NCBI RefSeq assembly: GCF_002835995.1
Contig: NZ_PJBZ01000085.1
Location: 1-32,184, forward strand
DNA from: Psychromonas sp. Urea-02u-13
GTDB lineage: Bacteria; Pseudomonadota; Gammaproteobacteria; Enterobacterales; Psychromonadaceae
Reading direction: 5' to 3'
Length of the DNA stretch: 32,184 nucleotides
The position numbers and the translations under genes are program-made. The notes beneath the pieces were generated by a model. The model was not told the origin of the DNA. It ran no database searches and worked only from the letters and a program-made list of their open reading frames with translations. Of this stretch, positions 1 to 7,510 are shown in pieces (within the stretch, counting starts at the first letter, position 1; every line of letters starts with the position of its first letter).

Positions 1-2267
1 GACTGGTTAAGGCTTTTGGAAACGAAGTATCCGTAAAAAAAACTAAGGATAGTTCTGGCTTAGTTATTCTTGTTGGAGAAAAAGAGTACATTCAAACATC
101 GAAGTCATACACTAACCCTTGCGCTAGCGAAACTAATTCATGGTTCTACTCATTTATTGTTGAGACAGGAGATGAGAACAAAGTATACCTAGTAAGCTCA
201 TATCAATATTTCACTAAAGAAGTAATGGACTCGACGGGTGTAGATGTTGCGGCGAGAAGTCCAATGGATATGAAATGTCGAATCTATACTTGGGTCCTTG
301 ATAAGGAAAATTACGAGGCGAACCAAGGCTCATCTTTCGAAGTTGTTTCAGAAAATAATACATCCCATGGATGTACCGCATTTGGAGGACATATTCCTGG
401 GCACATGTCTTATTGGTCTCCCGGCTCATCGGTAAACGGAGCTTACGTTGTCCAATGTGATGGAACAGTAGTGAACATTGACTTGGTAAATTGCAAGCCA
501 ATATTTGCGAAAGACAAATTTAAATTTATAAATCTATTCCCTTATGGAGAGCGCAGCGACCCCCAACCCAAAGGGACGGATATAGATTATACAAGCACTT
601 GGACAAAGGTTTTGATGCAGTATAATTACGTTAAACCCCAGATTCTAAACTGGTTGTATAATATGATGTCATGCACTTACATAGAATCTGAGGATAAAAA
701 AAACCAAGGAGAGGTTAAGTTTGCAATAGCCACCATGGGCTTTTGTGCATGTTCTAGCGGAAAAAGCAATTTCAATAGAAAAGGTCGATTTCAAGTAGCG
801 GATTGTACATTAAAACTGACAAAAGAATCACAACCAATAATAGATTCTTTATCTATGTATACTAATTATGACTGTAATTATGGAGGCATCGACAATAAAG
901 GTAAATATACTACCGAAAAAATGGGTGATTATGTTATTCAGAGCAACGGGGTTACGAATGGTGCTGAGATTAGCTTCAATATAAGTGCCAAGTACAGGAA
1001 TCATAAATGGGCTGGAAATATTTCTCTTTCTGAACTATCAAAAAAAACCTTTTATACAGACCAAGACTTTCATGTGGTTTTAGGCACCACTGGATTTTTG
1101 CTCACAACGGATAAAATTAATACCAAAGAACTATTCCATGAAGCCATTAGTTCTGGAGTCATTAATCTAAGTGGAGAAAAACTCGAAATTGATTCTGAAG
1201 GAAATATATCAAGCCCTGGTACTGCCGATGCCATAGGATTAATAATGGGTCCTCCACCATTTCCTTTTACCTCTGGTGAAACAGCAAAAAATCCACCTTC
1301 ATTAAATTTTTCATGTATTTTATCATCAAAGTATAGCTACTCAGAATCAAAAACAACCGAGCAAAGTAGCGATATTAGCTCATCATTAACTAAAGGGTTT
1401 TTCTCAATAACTCCAAAATTAGAGAATCTTCTCATTAAAACTAGCGGAACAAGCAAAACCATAAGTAATAAATACAATTTTAGCTTGGATTATTCAGGAA
1501 CTAAGGGGTTTTCTAAATATGGCGTAATGATATATTCCCAACCTAGGGTTGTTGGAACAATTTATGAGCTAATGTCTGGTAACGATTCGAGAGGAAAAAT
1601 CAAGTTTAGTGATAAGTTAGCCCCTTCTCCTTACATATATATTTTATCTGGAGTTAATACTGAGGACTCATACCCAGATCCACAATCGACCTATTTTTTA
1701 CTTGGAAACTCATCAATAAATTATTCAGGAGAATATTCATCTATAACATCAGGTTTGAATGGGCTTCCGGAAAATAATTCCGATTGGGAAAGCGCTTCAG
1801 AACATTACAATACTCTGTGGAATGATTCGAGTAAAGGTGGAATGAAATGGTGCCGTGATAATGGATTTGTTACTATTAAAGATTCTACTTTGTTGAAGTC
1901 AGATAAGAGTAATCATTCATTAAGCGAGATTGCAACCAAAGATATTGTACAAACTAGTAAGAATAACAATGGATTTAGCGTAGGTTTAAAACTCGGGTTT
2001 ATTAATTCCTCTCATGGAATGAAGCATTCATACTACACGGAAGTTAAAAAAACGACAGATAGTACCAGCACCTGGAGTTTTACTACTCCACTCCAACCAG
2101 AGGGAGAAGATTACTATAATGTTAACGTTTATATTTTAGATGTAAATACCAGAAAAATAAGGGAGAGGGTTTTAGATAAGCCAGATTGGATACCTAGCTT
2201 GGCTTGGGAAAAACACAGCAATTTTTGGTTGGTCACATATGCACAAGCGCATAGATCTCAACAATAG
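1..2267 (+). CDS. Large protein of unknown function, 5' end outside window
   Basis: The reading frame is open from the window edge (codons in phase with base 3) through the ATG at 225 to the stop at 2267, so the gene starts upstream and at least 755 residues are visible. I do not recognise the family. The protein is rich in Ser, Thr, Asn and Tyr, with scattered Cys and no obvious membrane helix, which suggests a secreted or surface beta-rich protein. Two Ser/Thr-rich alternating stretches (around nt 1330-1500 and 1960-2090) recall the amphipathic strands of beta-pore-forming proteins, but that is only an impression. The next gene, 47 nt downstream on the same strand, encodes a small exported protein, so the two may work together. 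Confidence 0.75.
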   Translation, partial: LVKAFGNEVSVKKTKDSSGLVILVGEKEYIQTSKSYTNPCASETNSWFYSFIVETGDENKVYLVSSYQYFTKEVMDSTGVDVAARSPMDMKCRIYTWVLDKENYEANQGSSFEVVSENNTSHGCTAFGGHIPGHMSYWSPGSSVNGAYVVQCDGTVVNIDLVNCKPIFAKDKFKFINLFPYGERSDPQPKGTDIDYTSTWTKVLMQYNYVKPQILNWLYNMMSCTYIESEDKKNQGEVKFAIATMGFCACSSGKSNFNRKGRFQVADCTLKLTKESQPIIDSLSMYTNYDCNYGGIDNKGKYTTEKMGDYVIQSNGVTNGAEISFNISAKYRNHKWAGNISLSELSKKTFYTDQDFHVVLGTTGFLLTTDKINTKELFHEAISSGVINLSGEKLEIDSEGNISSPGTADAIGLIMGPPPFPFTSGETAKNPPSLNFSCILSSKYSYSESKTTEQSSDISSSLTKGFFSITPKLENLLIKTSGTSKTISNKYNFSLDYSGTKGFSKYGVMIYSQPRVVGTIYELMSGNDSRGKIKFSDKLAPSPYIYILSGVNTEDSYPDPQSTYFLLGNSSINYSGEYSSITSGLNGLPENNSDWESASEHYNTLWNDSSKGGMKWCRDNGFVTIKDSTLLKSDKSNHSLSEIATKDIVQTSKNNNGFSVGLKLGFINSSHGMKHSYYTEVKKTTDSTSTWSFTTPLQPEGEDYYNVNVYILDVNTRKIRERVLDKPDWIPSLAWEKHSNFWLVTYAQAHRSQQ

Positions 2268-2314
2268 ATCTTTTTATAATTTATATATCACACTAATTTT
2301 TCTTTGGAGTAAAA

Positions 2315-2764
2315 ATGAAATACCTTAATGGTTATTATGTTGTTATGTTTTTTTTGTTTTTTAACTCGAAATTATATGCAGGCAGAGACGTGAACATAAC
2401 ATTTGCAAACAATACTAATGAGCCTTTAGTTGTAGAAAGAGGGCATAATGAATGCTGGTACTATGAAGATCTGAAGAAAAAGCACACTATACCACCGAAC
2501 TCATACAAAGAAATTTACACTCAAATAAAATCAAGTGGAAGTTGTTTTTTTACAGGGAATAAATATCTGAACTTGCGTCTAATTAATTCCACCATGAACT
2601 CAAAGGTGGTAGTGATGGATGGTGGCGGCATGGATAAGAGTTTAAATAAGAAAGTTTGCGCATCTTCATTTTTAGGTTATGAGTCCCCATCTAAAGGTTC
2701 AAAATCAAAAGTTAAACCAGTATGTACTTATACGTTTGAAGTTAATCCCAAAATGCCTCAATAA
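2315..2764 (+). CDS. Small exported protein of unknown function
   Basis: A 149-residue protein with a clear N-terminal signal peptide (about residues 1-22, hydrophobic core then LYA before the likely cut), so it is probably periplasmic or secreted. The mature part is about 127 residues, beta-strand-like, with about five Cys that could form disulfides. An early segment 'NITFANNTNEPLVVERG' resembles the first strands of small beta-sandwich proteins such as aegerolysins, but I cannot assign a family. A purine-rich ribosome site (TTTGGAGT) lies about 7 nt before the ATG. It follows the large gene by 47 nt and is probably co-transcribed with it. Confidence 0.75.
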   Translation: MKYLNGYYVVMFFLFFNSKLYAGRDVNITFANNTNEPLVVERGHNECWYYEDLKKKHTIPPNSYKEIYTQIKSSGSCFFTGNKYLNLRLINSTMNSKVVVMDGGGMDKSLNKKVCASSFLGYESPSKGSKSKVKPVCTYTFEVNPKMPQ

Positions 2765-2782
2765 TTTTGGATGTGAATAAAT

Positions 2783-2824
2783 GGGGTCATGTTAAATTTA
2801 AATTGAGTGTGCCAATGGGGTCGC
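2783..2824 (+). repeat. Two direct GGGGTC-containing repeats
   Basis: The 8-mer ATGGGGTC occurs twice within about 45 bases, as AATGGGGTCATG and AATGGGGTCGCG. GGGGTC-type direct repeats commonly flank REP-associated tyrosine transposase (RAYT) genes in gammaproteobacteria; no such gene is visible here. The assignment to that repeat class is tentative. Confidence 0.3.
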
Positions 2825-2860
2825 GTATTGCCTTTTTTCTTTTCAATTTAACATTCATTT

Positions 2861-2934
2861 CTAACTCGCAATGGGGGCGTTAGCGAGTTAGCTTCCTTGG
2901 GCGGAAAGGGGCACAAAGCGCCCTAGGGAATTTA
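2861..2934. repeat. Twin stem-loops downstream of the exported-protein gene
   Basis: CTAACTCGC (2861-2869) pairs perfectly with GCGAGTTAG (2883-2891) around a 13-nt loop. It is followed directly by a second, weaker hairpin in which GGGCG pairs with CGCCC (about 2900-2925). Neither is followed by a clear T-run, so an intrinsic terminator is not well supported. Two adjacent palindromes beside GGGGTC repeats would fit a REP/BIME-type repeat. The rest of 2935-3056 holds nothing I can identify. Confidence 0.4.
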
Positions 2935-3056
2935 CTACTAGACACAAAAAAGGCCACCAATTAGATCGCCTCCAAGTTATGTGTTTAACGGGTGTTATGG
3001 TAAATAGAAAACTTAACGCTTGCGACTAAATTAACCCATTGCTTCTCCAATAATTT

Positions 3057-3233
3057 CTAATTAGAATATTCTCTAATTGCAGCTATAACGCTTGCACTGT
3101 TCCATCCAACTGGTTCACACCATGAGGCTTCTTGTACGATTTTAGGAATCCTTTCTTGCCCCCATGGTTTTACCTAAACGATGTGCTTCATCAATTTCAT
3201 ACTTGAACCATTCACTATTTGTGGCGTACATTC
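3057..3233 (-). pseudogene. C-terminal remnant of a TIR-like (ThsB/DUF1863-type) protein
   Basis: On the minus strand two adjacent frames read YATNSEWFKYEIDEAHRLG and then VKPWGQERIPKIVQEA, followed by VGWNSASVIAAIREYSN and a stop at 3057. This matches the pattern I know from the C-terminal half of MTH538/DUF1863 TIR-like proteins, the family of Thoeris ThsB: S-x-W-x-x-x-EI-x-x-A, KPWG-x-ER-x-P-x-IVQ, VGWN. A frameshift or short deletion separates the two parts just after the 'RLG' codons. The upstream side ends exactly at an IS66-type inverted-repeat tip (3234). It is a dead fragment of what was probably a phage-defence gene. Confidence 0.6.
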
Positions 3234-3360
3234 GTAAGCGTCTGGGCAATGGCACCTAGCGACGCTTAATATTCCATGGCAGCAATGCATCAATATCATT
3301 CGGGTTTTCAGCAATCTGCTGCAAGCAGGTTGCGATATAATGATGAACAATAATGAAGTG
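3234..3360 (-). mobile_element. IS66-family element remnant (right end)
   Basis: The tip GTAAGCGTCTGGGCAATGG at 3234 is the typical IS66-family terminal repeat (GTAAGCG start). Just inside it, on the minus strand, lies the C-terminal end of a TnpC-type transposase (3256-3339). The other end of the element is missing; homology seems to fade near 3345-3368, just before the stop of the 59-residue gene. The insertion interrupts a TIR-like gene, so the IS arrived in that gene and was later mostly deleted. Confidence 0.65.
3256..3339 (-). pseudogene. TnpC (IS66 transposase) C-terminal fragment
   Basis: The 27 visible codons end in a DIDALLPWNIKRR-stop sequence. The DALLPWN tail is the hallmark C-terminus of IS66-family TnpC transposases. 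An in-frame stop occurs about 11 codons upstream of the recognisable part, so this is only a fragment and has no catalytic domain. Confidence 0.65.
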
Positions 3361-3368
3361 TACATAAA

Positions 3369-3548
3369 TCAATCATTCCACGCAAAGAGCCGGTATTTTT
3401 CGTAATTGGCCACCCCATACTCAATAATATTTTGTTTTTTCTGTATTTTTTTGGCCGTAAGAAGTTCGTCTAAACTTTCATAGTTTTGCATCTCCCACCT
3501 TTGCTTTAACGTTTGTAGGGCTGATGCTTTATTTTTAGTAAAAATCAT
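3369..3548 (-). CDS. Small 59-residue protein, translationally coupled to the SDR gene
   Basis: An ATG at 3548 lies one base past the stop codon of the upstream dehydrogenase gene and is preceded by GGGGAG about 8 nt upstream, a good ribosome site that overlaps the end of that gene. The product has 59 residues, is highly charged, and has a central Leu/Lys-rich, probably helical section (residues 10-50) and an aromatic C-terminus (YEKYRLFAWND). No signal peptide or membrane segment is seen. I do not recognise the family. Tight coupling suggests a real third gene in the oxygenase-dehydrogenase operon. Just after its stop lies IS66 debris, so the C-terminus could have been changed by that insertion. 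Confidence 0.55.
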   Translation of the reverse strand: MIFTKNKASALQTLKQRWEMQNYESLDELLTAKKIQKKQNIIEYGVANYEKYRLFAWND

Positions 3549-3549
3549 A

Positions 3550-4335
3550 TTAAAGACTCCCCGCTAAGCCTCCACCATCTACGACCAAGTTTGTACCCGT
3601 CATAAATCTGGACTCTTCAGAGGCTAAGAAAACAGCGCAATCTGCTATTTCCTCAACAGTCCCAATTCTACCTAGGGGGCGAGCAGCACCTTGTTTGATT
3701 AGGTGATCATCTGGCAACCCTAATTGACTTGCTACTTCTATTAGCAAAGGGGTTTCTGTATCTCCAGGGCACAAACTGTTTACTCGAATTCCATTTTTTC
3801 CAAGATCAACTGCTAGAGCCTTCGTTAGTAACACAACACCGCCTTTTGAAGCGCAATATGTAATAGCTTTAGGTCCTCCGTTAATCCCCCAACCAGAAGC
3901 TGTATTTATAATGCAGCCCCCCCCATGTTTAATCATGTTAGGGACTGTAAATTTAGTCATCAAAAAAACAGACTTAAGGTTGACGTTCATTACTAAGTCC
4001 CATGTTTCCTCTGTTGTATTTAAAACATCAGTTCGTTTAATTATGCCCGCATTATTAAACAGCACGTTTACAGCCCCCATCTTCTCAATCGCAAAATTTA
4101 CTGCTTCCTGACAAGATTGAGAGCTCGAAACATCGCAAGTGAAGCTATGTAAGCTAGCGCTAGGAAAATTTAGCAGAATGCTTTCAACAGCCTCATTTAG
4201 TCCTTCTTCATTTATGTCGCAGGCTAAGACTTCTGCTCCTTGTTCTATCAAAGCGGCACAAGAGGCTTTCCCTATCCCGCTTGCGGCTCCAGTTACTATT
4301 ATTTTTTTACCTATTAATCTGCTATTTTTAAACAC
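3550..4335 (-). CDS. Short-chain dehydrogenase/reductase (classical SDR)
   Basis: A NAD(P)-dependent oxidoreductase of the classical SDR family. From the GTG start chosen here it has 261 residues, the usual length. Visible motifs are TGAASGIG (15-22, cofactor binding), NNAG (95-98), catalytic Ser147, and YCASK with Tyr160 and Lys164. An Asp at residue 40, at the end of the second strand, usually favours NAD(H). The GTG at 4335 is preferred over longer starts up to 4401 because AAGGAAG sits six nt upstream and the start then overlaps the preceding oxygenase gene by only eight bases. It probably oxidises or reduces the hydroxylated product of that oxygenase; the substrate is unknown. Confidence 0.88.
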   Translation of the reverse strand: MFKNSRLIGKKIIVTGAASGIGKASCAALIEQGAEVLACDINEEGLNEAVESILLNFPSASLHSFTCDVSSSQSCQEAVNFAIEKMGAVNVLFNNAGIIKRTDVLNTTEETWDLVMNVNLKSVFLMTKFTVPNMIKHGGGCIINTASGWGINGGPKAITYCASKGGVVLLTKALAVDLGKNGIRVNSLCPGDTETPLLIEVASQLGLPDDHLIKQGAARPLGRIGTVEEIADCAVFLASEESRFMTGTNLVVDGGGLAGSL

Positions 4336-5125
4336 TTTGAACTTCCTTATGGTGCTTAGGTGTGGTGCTGTTTCCATATAAAATTTCAGCTGTTTCACCA
4401 AATTTAACTACTGGCCTTGAGTCAAAAGCCATATTCAAGACGGTTCTTTTGGCTTCCCCTTGTACTGGAGTTACTCGATGTAGGCAATCTCCAGCATTTA
4501 GCAAATAAGCATCACCGGTGTTGTGGTGAATTTTTGTTACTAGGTCATCTTCTCGAGCAGACTCAACAGCTCTGTTTGTGTCAAAAAGGGGATCAAAACT
4601 GTTTTCATCACAGTAACTTTTCCAGTTTTTAATAATTTCCAGGGACCCTCCTTGGTAGCACTCTGGCGCATCAAGTATGACTACAAGTGCAAACCTTGGA
4701 TCGTCAAGGTGCCACCCATGAGTACTGGCATTAGACTCTAAGTAATTTATGACCATGAACTCTTCTTTATGGTCAACGTTGTAGAGCTTAGATCCAGTAA
4801 TTGCGGATAGAGCAGAGGCAACCTCTGCGTTTATATAAAGAGAGGGAATAAAGAATGAAGAGCGAAGAATTTGTTCTCCTGATATCACTGAAAGCTGTCG
4901 TGGTGTGTCGTAACCAGGCATGGTGAAATTTTTAGCCACTCTAGCTGGAGCTATTCGCTGAGCTTCATCTTGCAATCCGGAGAATATCTCTGCAGGAAAG
5001 AAGCCAGGCAGAGTGACGAAGCCATTATCATTGAATTTAGTTGACAACTCTTTTTGAATGCCAATGTCTTTGTAATGCCTGTTTACAACAACTTTATTAA
5101 TTAACGATGAATACTGTTTATACAT
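4328..5125 (-). CDS. 2-oxoglutarate/Fe(II)-dependent oxygenase
   Basis: A 265-residue cytosolic protein with the non-haem iron facial triad: HLD at residues 139-141 (GWHLDDP), a distal His216 (CLHRVTPV), and Arg227 to hold 2-oxoglutarate. The intact Asp in HxD points to a hydroxylase or desaturase rather than a radical halogenase, in which this Asp is Gly or Ala. The layout somewhat resembles the BesD/HalD-like group of free-amino-acid oxygenases, but that placement is uncertain. It is the first gene of a minus-strand operon with an SDR and a 59-residue protein. The start at 5125 has a modest ribosome site (GGATGATA) and a good promoter further upstream. Confidence 0.82.
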   Translation of the reverse strand: MYKQYSSLINKVVVNRHYKDIGIQKELSTKFNDNGFVTLPGFFPAEIFSGLQDEAQRIAPARVAKNFTMPGYDTPRQLSVISGEQILRSSFFIPSLYINAEVASALSAITGSKLYNVDHKEEFMVINYLESNASTHGWHLDDPRFALVVILDAPECYQGGSLEIIKNWKSYCDENSFDPLFDTNRAVESAREDDLVTKIHHNTGDAYLLNAGDCLHRVTPVQGEAKRTVLNMAFDSRPVVKFGETAEILYGNSTTPKHHKEVQSV

Positions 5126-5223
5126 TTTTTATCATCCAATGAAGTTAAATACAAGCCATTTATTTTACTAACAAAGAGTAAAATAAAATCAATTTACCGC
5201 TACCTTGCCTTTTTTAGTGTGTG

Positions 5224-5251
5224 ATTATACACACCAAAAAAAACGCATCAA
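5224..5251 (-). promoter_or_regulatory. Sigma-70-type promoter with a palindrome over the -10 box
   Basis: On the minus strand TTGATG (5251-5246) and a perfect TATAAT (5229-5224) are spaced 16 nt apart, about 100 nt before the oxygenase start. The -10 box lies inside a 6-6-6 inverted repeat, GTGTGT-N6-ACACAC (5219-5236 region), which would place a bound repressor directly on the promoter. The remaining DNA between 5126 and 5334 shows nothing else recognisable. Confidence 0.5.
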
Positions 5252-5334
5252 TGACCAATTGAATATCAATAATTTATGTTTGCAGTACATTAGGTTCACA
5301 ACATCAATGTTTCTGCGCTTATAGCTCATTAAAC

Positions 5335-6152
5335 GGTTCTGTTGCAAAGTTGACGAAGTAAATAAAAGTGTTAATAAGATTTCGATATTTCTCGGAGTAT
5401 CAATAACATGACAATCAACTTTTCAGGACGACATTACCCACCAGATATCACTGCGTTATTACTTTGCTTACAAACTAAGTTACCGTGAAATAGAAGAGAT
5501 ATTCGCTGAGCGTAATATTCATTTTGATCACTCAACTTTAAACCGTTGGGTGATCAAATATGCTCCATTGCTGGAAGCCAGTTTCAGAAAAATAAAACGT
5601 AAAGTAGCTGACTCATGGCGAATGGATGAAAGCTATATAAAGGTGAAAGGTAAGTGGGTCTACTACTATAGAGCCGTCGATAAAGTTGGCGCCATTATTG
5701 ATTTTTACTTAAGTGAAACCCGTAATGAACAGGATGCACGGGCGTTCTTTGATAAAGCGATAAAGAGCAGTGGCTTACCCCGTAAAGTTGTCATTGATAA
5801 AAGTGGCGCGAATGCAGCTGCGCTAGATACTCTCAACATTCACCTTTGGTTGGGCGGGTACATGTTGTGCATGGTCGAAATCTTAGCGGTTAAATACCTC
5901 AATAATATTGTCGAGCAAAGCCATCGAAAAGTGAAAGGTACAATGCATCAATGCTTAGGGTGGAAATCTTGGGTTGGTGCTGAATCAATTTTGGCTGGTG
6001 TTGAAGTGTGCGCCATGATTAAACATGGACAGATGCTCGACTCAGAAGGAATTACTTCATGGGATCAGTTTTATGCTCTCGCTGCATAATTGTATATGAG
6101 GAAGAGTACATCTTTCATTTAGGCCCACATAATTTGAGTTTGCGACAGAACC
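5335..6152 (+). mobile_element. IS6-family insertion sequence, copy 1 (inactive)
   Basis: The element is 818 bp, typical for IS6. Its ends are GGTTCTGTTGCAAAGT (5335) and the inverted AGTTTGCGACAGAACC ending at 6152. It contains one transposase frame on the plus strand. The flanking 8-mers (CATTAAAC on the left, CCATTGAG on the right) do not match, so no target duplication survives, as expected after recombination. The transposase carries an 11-bp deletion, so the copy cannot move by itself. Confidence 0.85.
5408..6089 (+). pseudogene. IS6-family DDE transposase, frameshifted
   Basis: The true start (ATG at 5408, MTINFSGRHYP) runs out of frame at 5486. Compared with copy 2 (14818-15504), 11 bases are missing after GATATCA near 5449, between the codons for PDI and LRYY. 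From 5451 on, the other frame is open and conserved to 6089. All three catalytic residues survive: RMDES, VIDKSGAN and NNIVEQSHR. The C-terminus (ITSWDQFYALAA) appears intact. An internal start at 5550 could yield only a 179-residue product without the N-terminal DNA-binding part. Confidence 0.85.
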
Positions 6153-6167
6153 CCATTGAGGCGTGGC

Positions 6168-6211
6168 ATTATTAACACTTTGATTTACTTCGTCAACTTT
6201 GTGACAGAGCC
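6168..6211 (-). mobile_element. IS6 left-end fragment, inverted
   Basis: Fifteen bases past copy 1, a 44-base piece matches the left end of the same IS on the opposite strand: leader AACACTTTGATTTACTTCGTC followed by the terminal repeat tip ending GACAGAGCC at 6211. The tip faces the arsenic operon. It is the relic of another IS insertion or of a recombination event. Confidence 0.75.
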
Positions 6212-6652
6212 TATTTTTTTTGTAAAAAAACTTGCATAAAAATCATTGGTGCTTCATCATGTTTTGATTGAAGGTTGACATTAAATATAAATACTTCACC
6301 TCACTAGGGGGAAATTAAACAGCTTAGTATTTTATCAATCATTTTAATTTTTTCACCAATCCCTGGGTGCCCATTACTAGTTTTTGGGACGTATTACAGG
6401 ATACTTTATATCTACGATTCGAGAGTCTGGCTATGGTTCTGCTATTAAGTTTCTTCATTCATCCAGGAATATATTCCTGCGTTAAAGGTACCCAAAATCG
6501 AGTTGGTACATCCCAAGTACTTACTCGGCCCCCTCATAAGCAGCTCTACATTTCACAATCTAACTTTTCTATTGTTTAGTTAAAAATCAGAGATGGCGAT
6601 ATTTTCAATCTTATTACTATTCTACTAAGCATGTAAATACCGGAGGTAACTC
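6212..6652 (+). promoter_or_regulatory. Leader of the arsenic-type operon; candidate promoter and operator
   Basis: These 441 bases contain no gene I can support; a 70-codon open frame at 6367-6579 has no ribosome site and no recognisable product. A possible promoter is TTGGGA (6384-6389), 17 nt, TATATC (6407-6412). A perfect 16-bp palindrome CAGGAATATATTCCTG lies at 6464-6479 and could be the operator of a dimeric regulator. A very strong ribosome site GGAGGT (6642-6647) sits five nt before the first gene. No convincing ArsR or Pho box was recognised. Confidence 0.4.
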
Positions 6653-7483
6653 ATGGAAAAAACGAAAGTATATCGGTCAGATATTCATGGTCTAATTAGC
6701 TCTGCCTATGCTAACGCGGTAAGTGGGCAAGGAAATAATAATGAAACTATGCCTAAAGGGCAGGACGCAATTATAGACACTGCTGGCTATAGCGTCGCGG
6801 AATTGTCGATTTCAGAAAATACCGACAATTATACATTTGCATGTGGAAATCCAGTGGCAATGGCTCTGATTAATCCAGGAGACACTGTTGTGGATTTAGG
6901 GTGCGGAACGGGCCTAGATCTTATTTTGGCAGCGGAAGTGACTGGAAGCAAAGGCACTGTCATAGGGGTTGATATGACAGATGAAATGCTGGTATTAGCT
7001 CAAAAAAGAATTGATCAAACTGACTTCGAGAATATTGTACTAAAAAAATCATACATCGAAGATTTACCCTTTGAAAGTAATACTATCGATAAAATTATAT
7101 CTAATTGTGTCATTAACTTGTCTCCAGAAAAAGAACAAGTAATGTCTGAAATGTATCGTGTCCTCAAAGATGGCGGCTCTATTTCTGTCAGCGATATAGT
7201 CATAGAAGATATTCCAAGGTGGTTGCTTAACCAAGCTTCTCTTTATGCTACATGTGTGGCAGGTGCAATAACAATAGATAAATATTTGGACCTTTTAGTT
7301 CAAACCGGATTTAAAAGTATAGAAATAATAGGACATAAAAAATACTCAGAGCAAGAAATCTTAGCCATATTGGATTTGGAGGTCGAAAGCCTCAAAAGTG
7401 GACTAGGCGATATGTTCTTTAAAACACTTTTGAATAAGGTCACTGGGAAAATACATAGCATCCATCTACAAGCAACCAAATAA
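6653..7483 (+). CDS. arsM: ArsM-like arsenite S-adenosylmethionine methyltransferase
   Basis: A class I SAM methyltransferase of 276 residues. The SAM site is DLGCGTG (81-87), followed by GVDMT (105-109). The family signature of arsenite methyltransferases is plain: FACGNP (63-67), ISNCVINLSPEKE (149-161), YRVLKDGG (168-175), and a second Cys in YATCVAG (199-204). In ArsM the Cys of SNCVIN and of the xxCxAG motif bind As(III); here they are Cys152 and Cys201. The N-terminal Cys pair found in many ArsM proteins is absent: the region 20-30 reads NAVSGQGNNN. It heads a nine-gene same-strand operon that ends in arsenate reductase, which strengthens the arsenic reading. Methylation of another thiophilic metalloid cannot be excluded. 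Confidence 0.8.
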   Translation: MEKTKVYRSDIHGLISSAYANAVSGQGNNNETMPKGQDAIIDTAGYSVAELSISENTDNYTFACGNPVAMALINPGDTVVDLGCGTGLDLILAAEVTGSKGTVIGVDMTDEMLVLAQKRIDQTDFENIVLKKSYIEDLPFESNTIDKIISNCVINLSPEKEQVMSEMYRVLKDGGSISVSDIVIEDIPRWLLNQASLYATCVAGAITIDKYLDLLVQTGFKSIEIIGHKKYSEQEILAILDLEVESLKSGLGDMFFKTLLNKVTGKIHSIHLQATK

Positions 7484-7510
7484 ATCACAACTGTAAAAAG
7501 GAATAGACAG

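Noticed and set aside
2861-2934. Possible integron attC site (GCGTTAG and CTAAC near a cassette-like orphan gene)
   Set aside because: The two core-like motifs are only about 10 bases apart and the other attC arms and spacing are missing.
3174-3365. 63-codon minus-strand ORF
   Set aside because: It crosses the IS66 tip and reads out of frame with both the TIR-like and the TnpC remnants.
4336-4401. Longer SDR start at 4401
   Set aside because: It would overlap the oxygenase gene by over 70 bases and add an N-terminal extension unlike the family, while GTG 4335 has a well-spaced ribosome site.
6199-6228. Hybrid promoter formed by the IS left-end tip (TTGTGA) and TAAAAA
   Set aside because: Spacing of 18 and poor matches in both hexamers; too weak to list as a feature.
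6225-6260. Pho box upstream of the arsenic operon (CTTGCATAAAAATCATTG)
   Set aside because: Only the first half resembles the Pho consensus; the second repeat is absent.
6367-6579. 70-codon plus-strand ORF in the operon leader
   Set aside because: No ribosome site, no recognisable motif, and it spans the palindrome at 6464-6479; treated as leader DNA.
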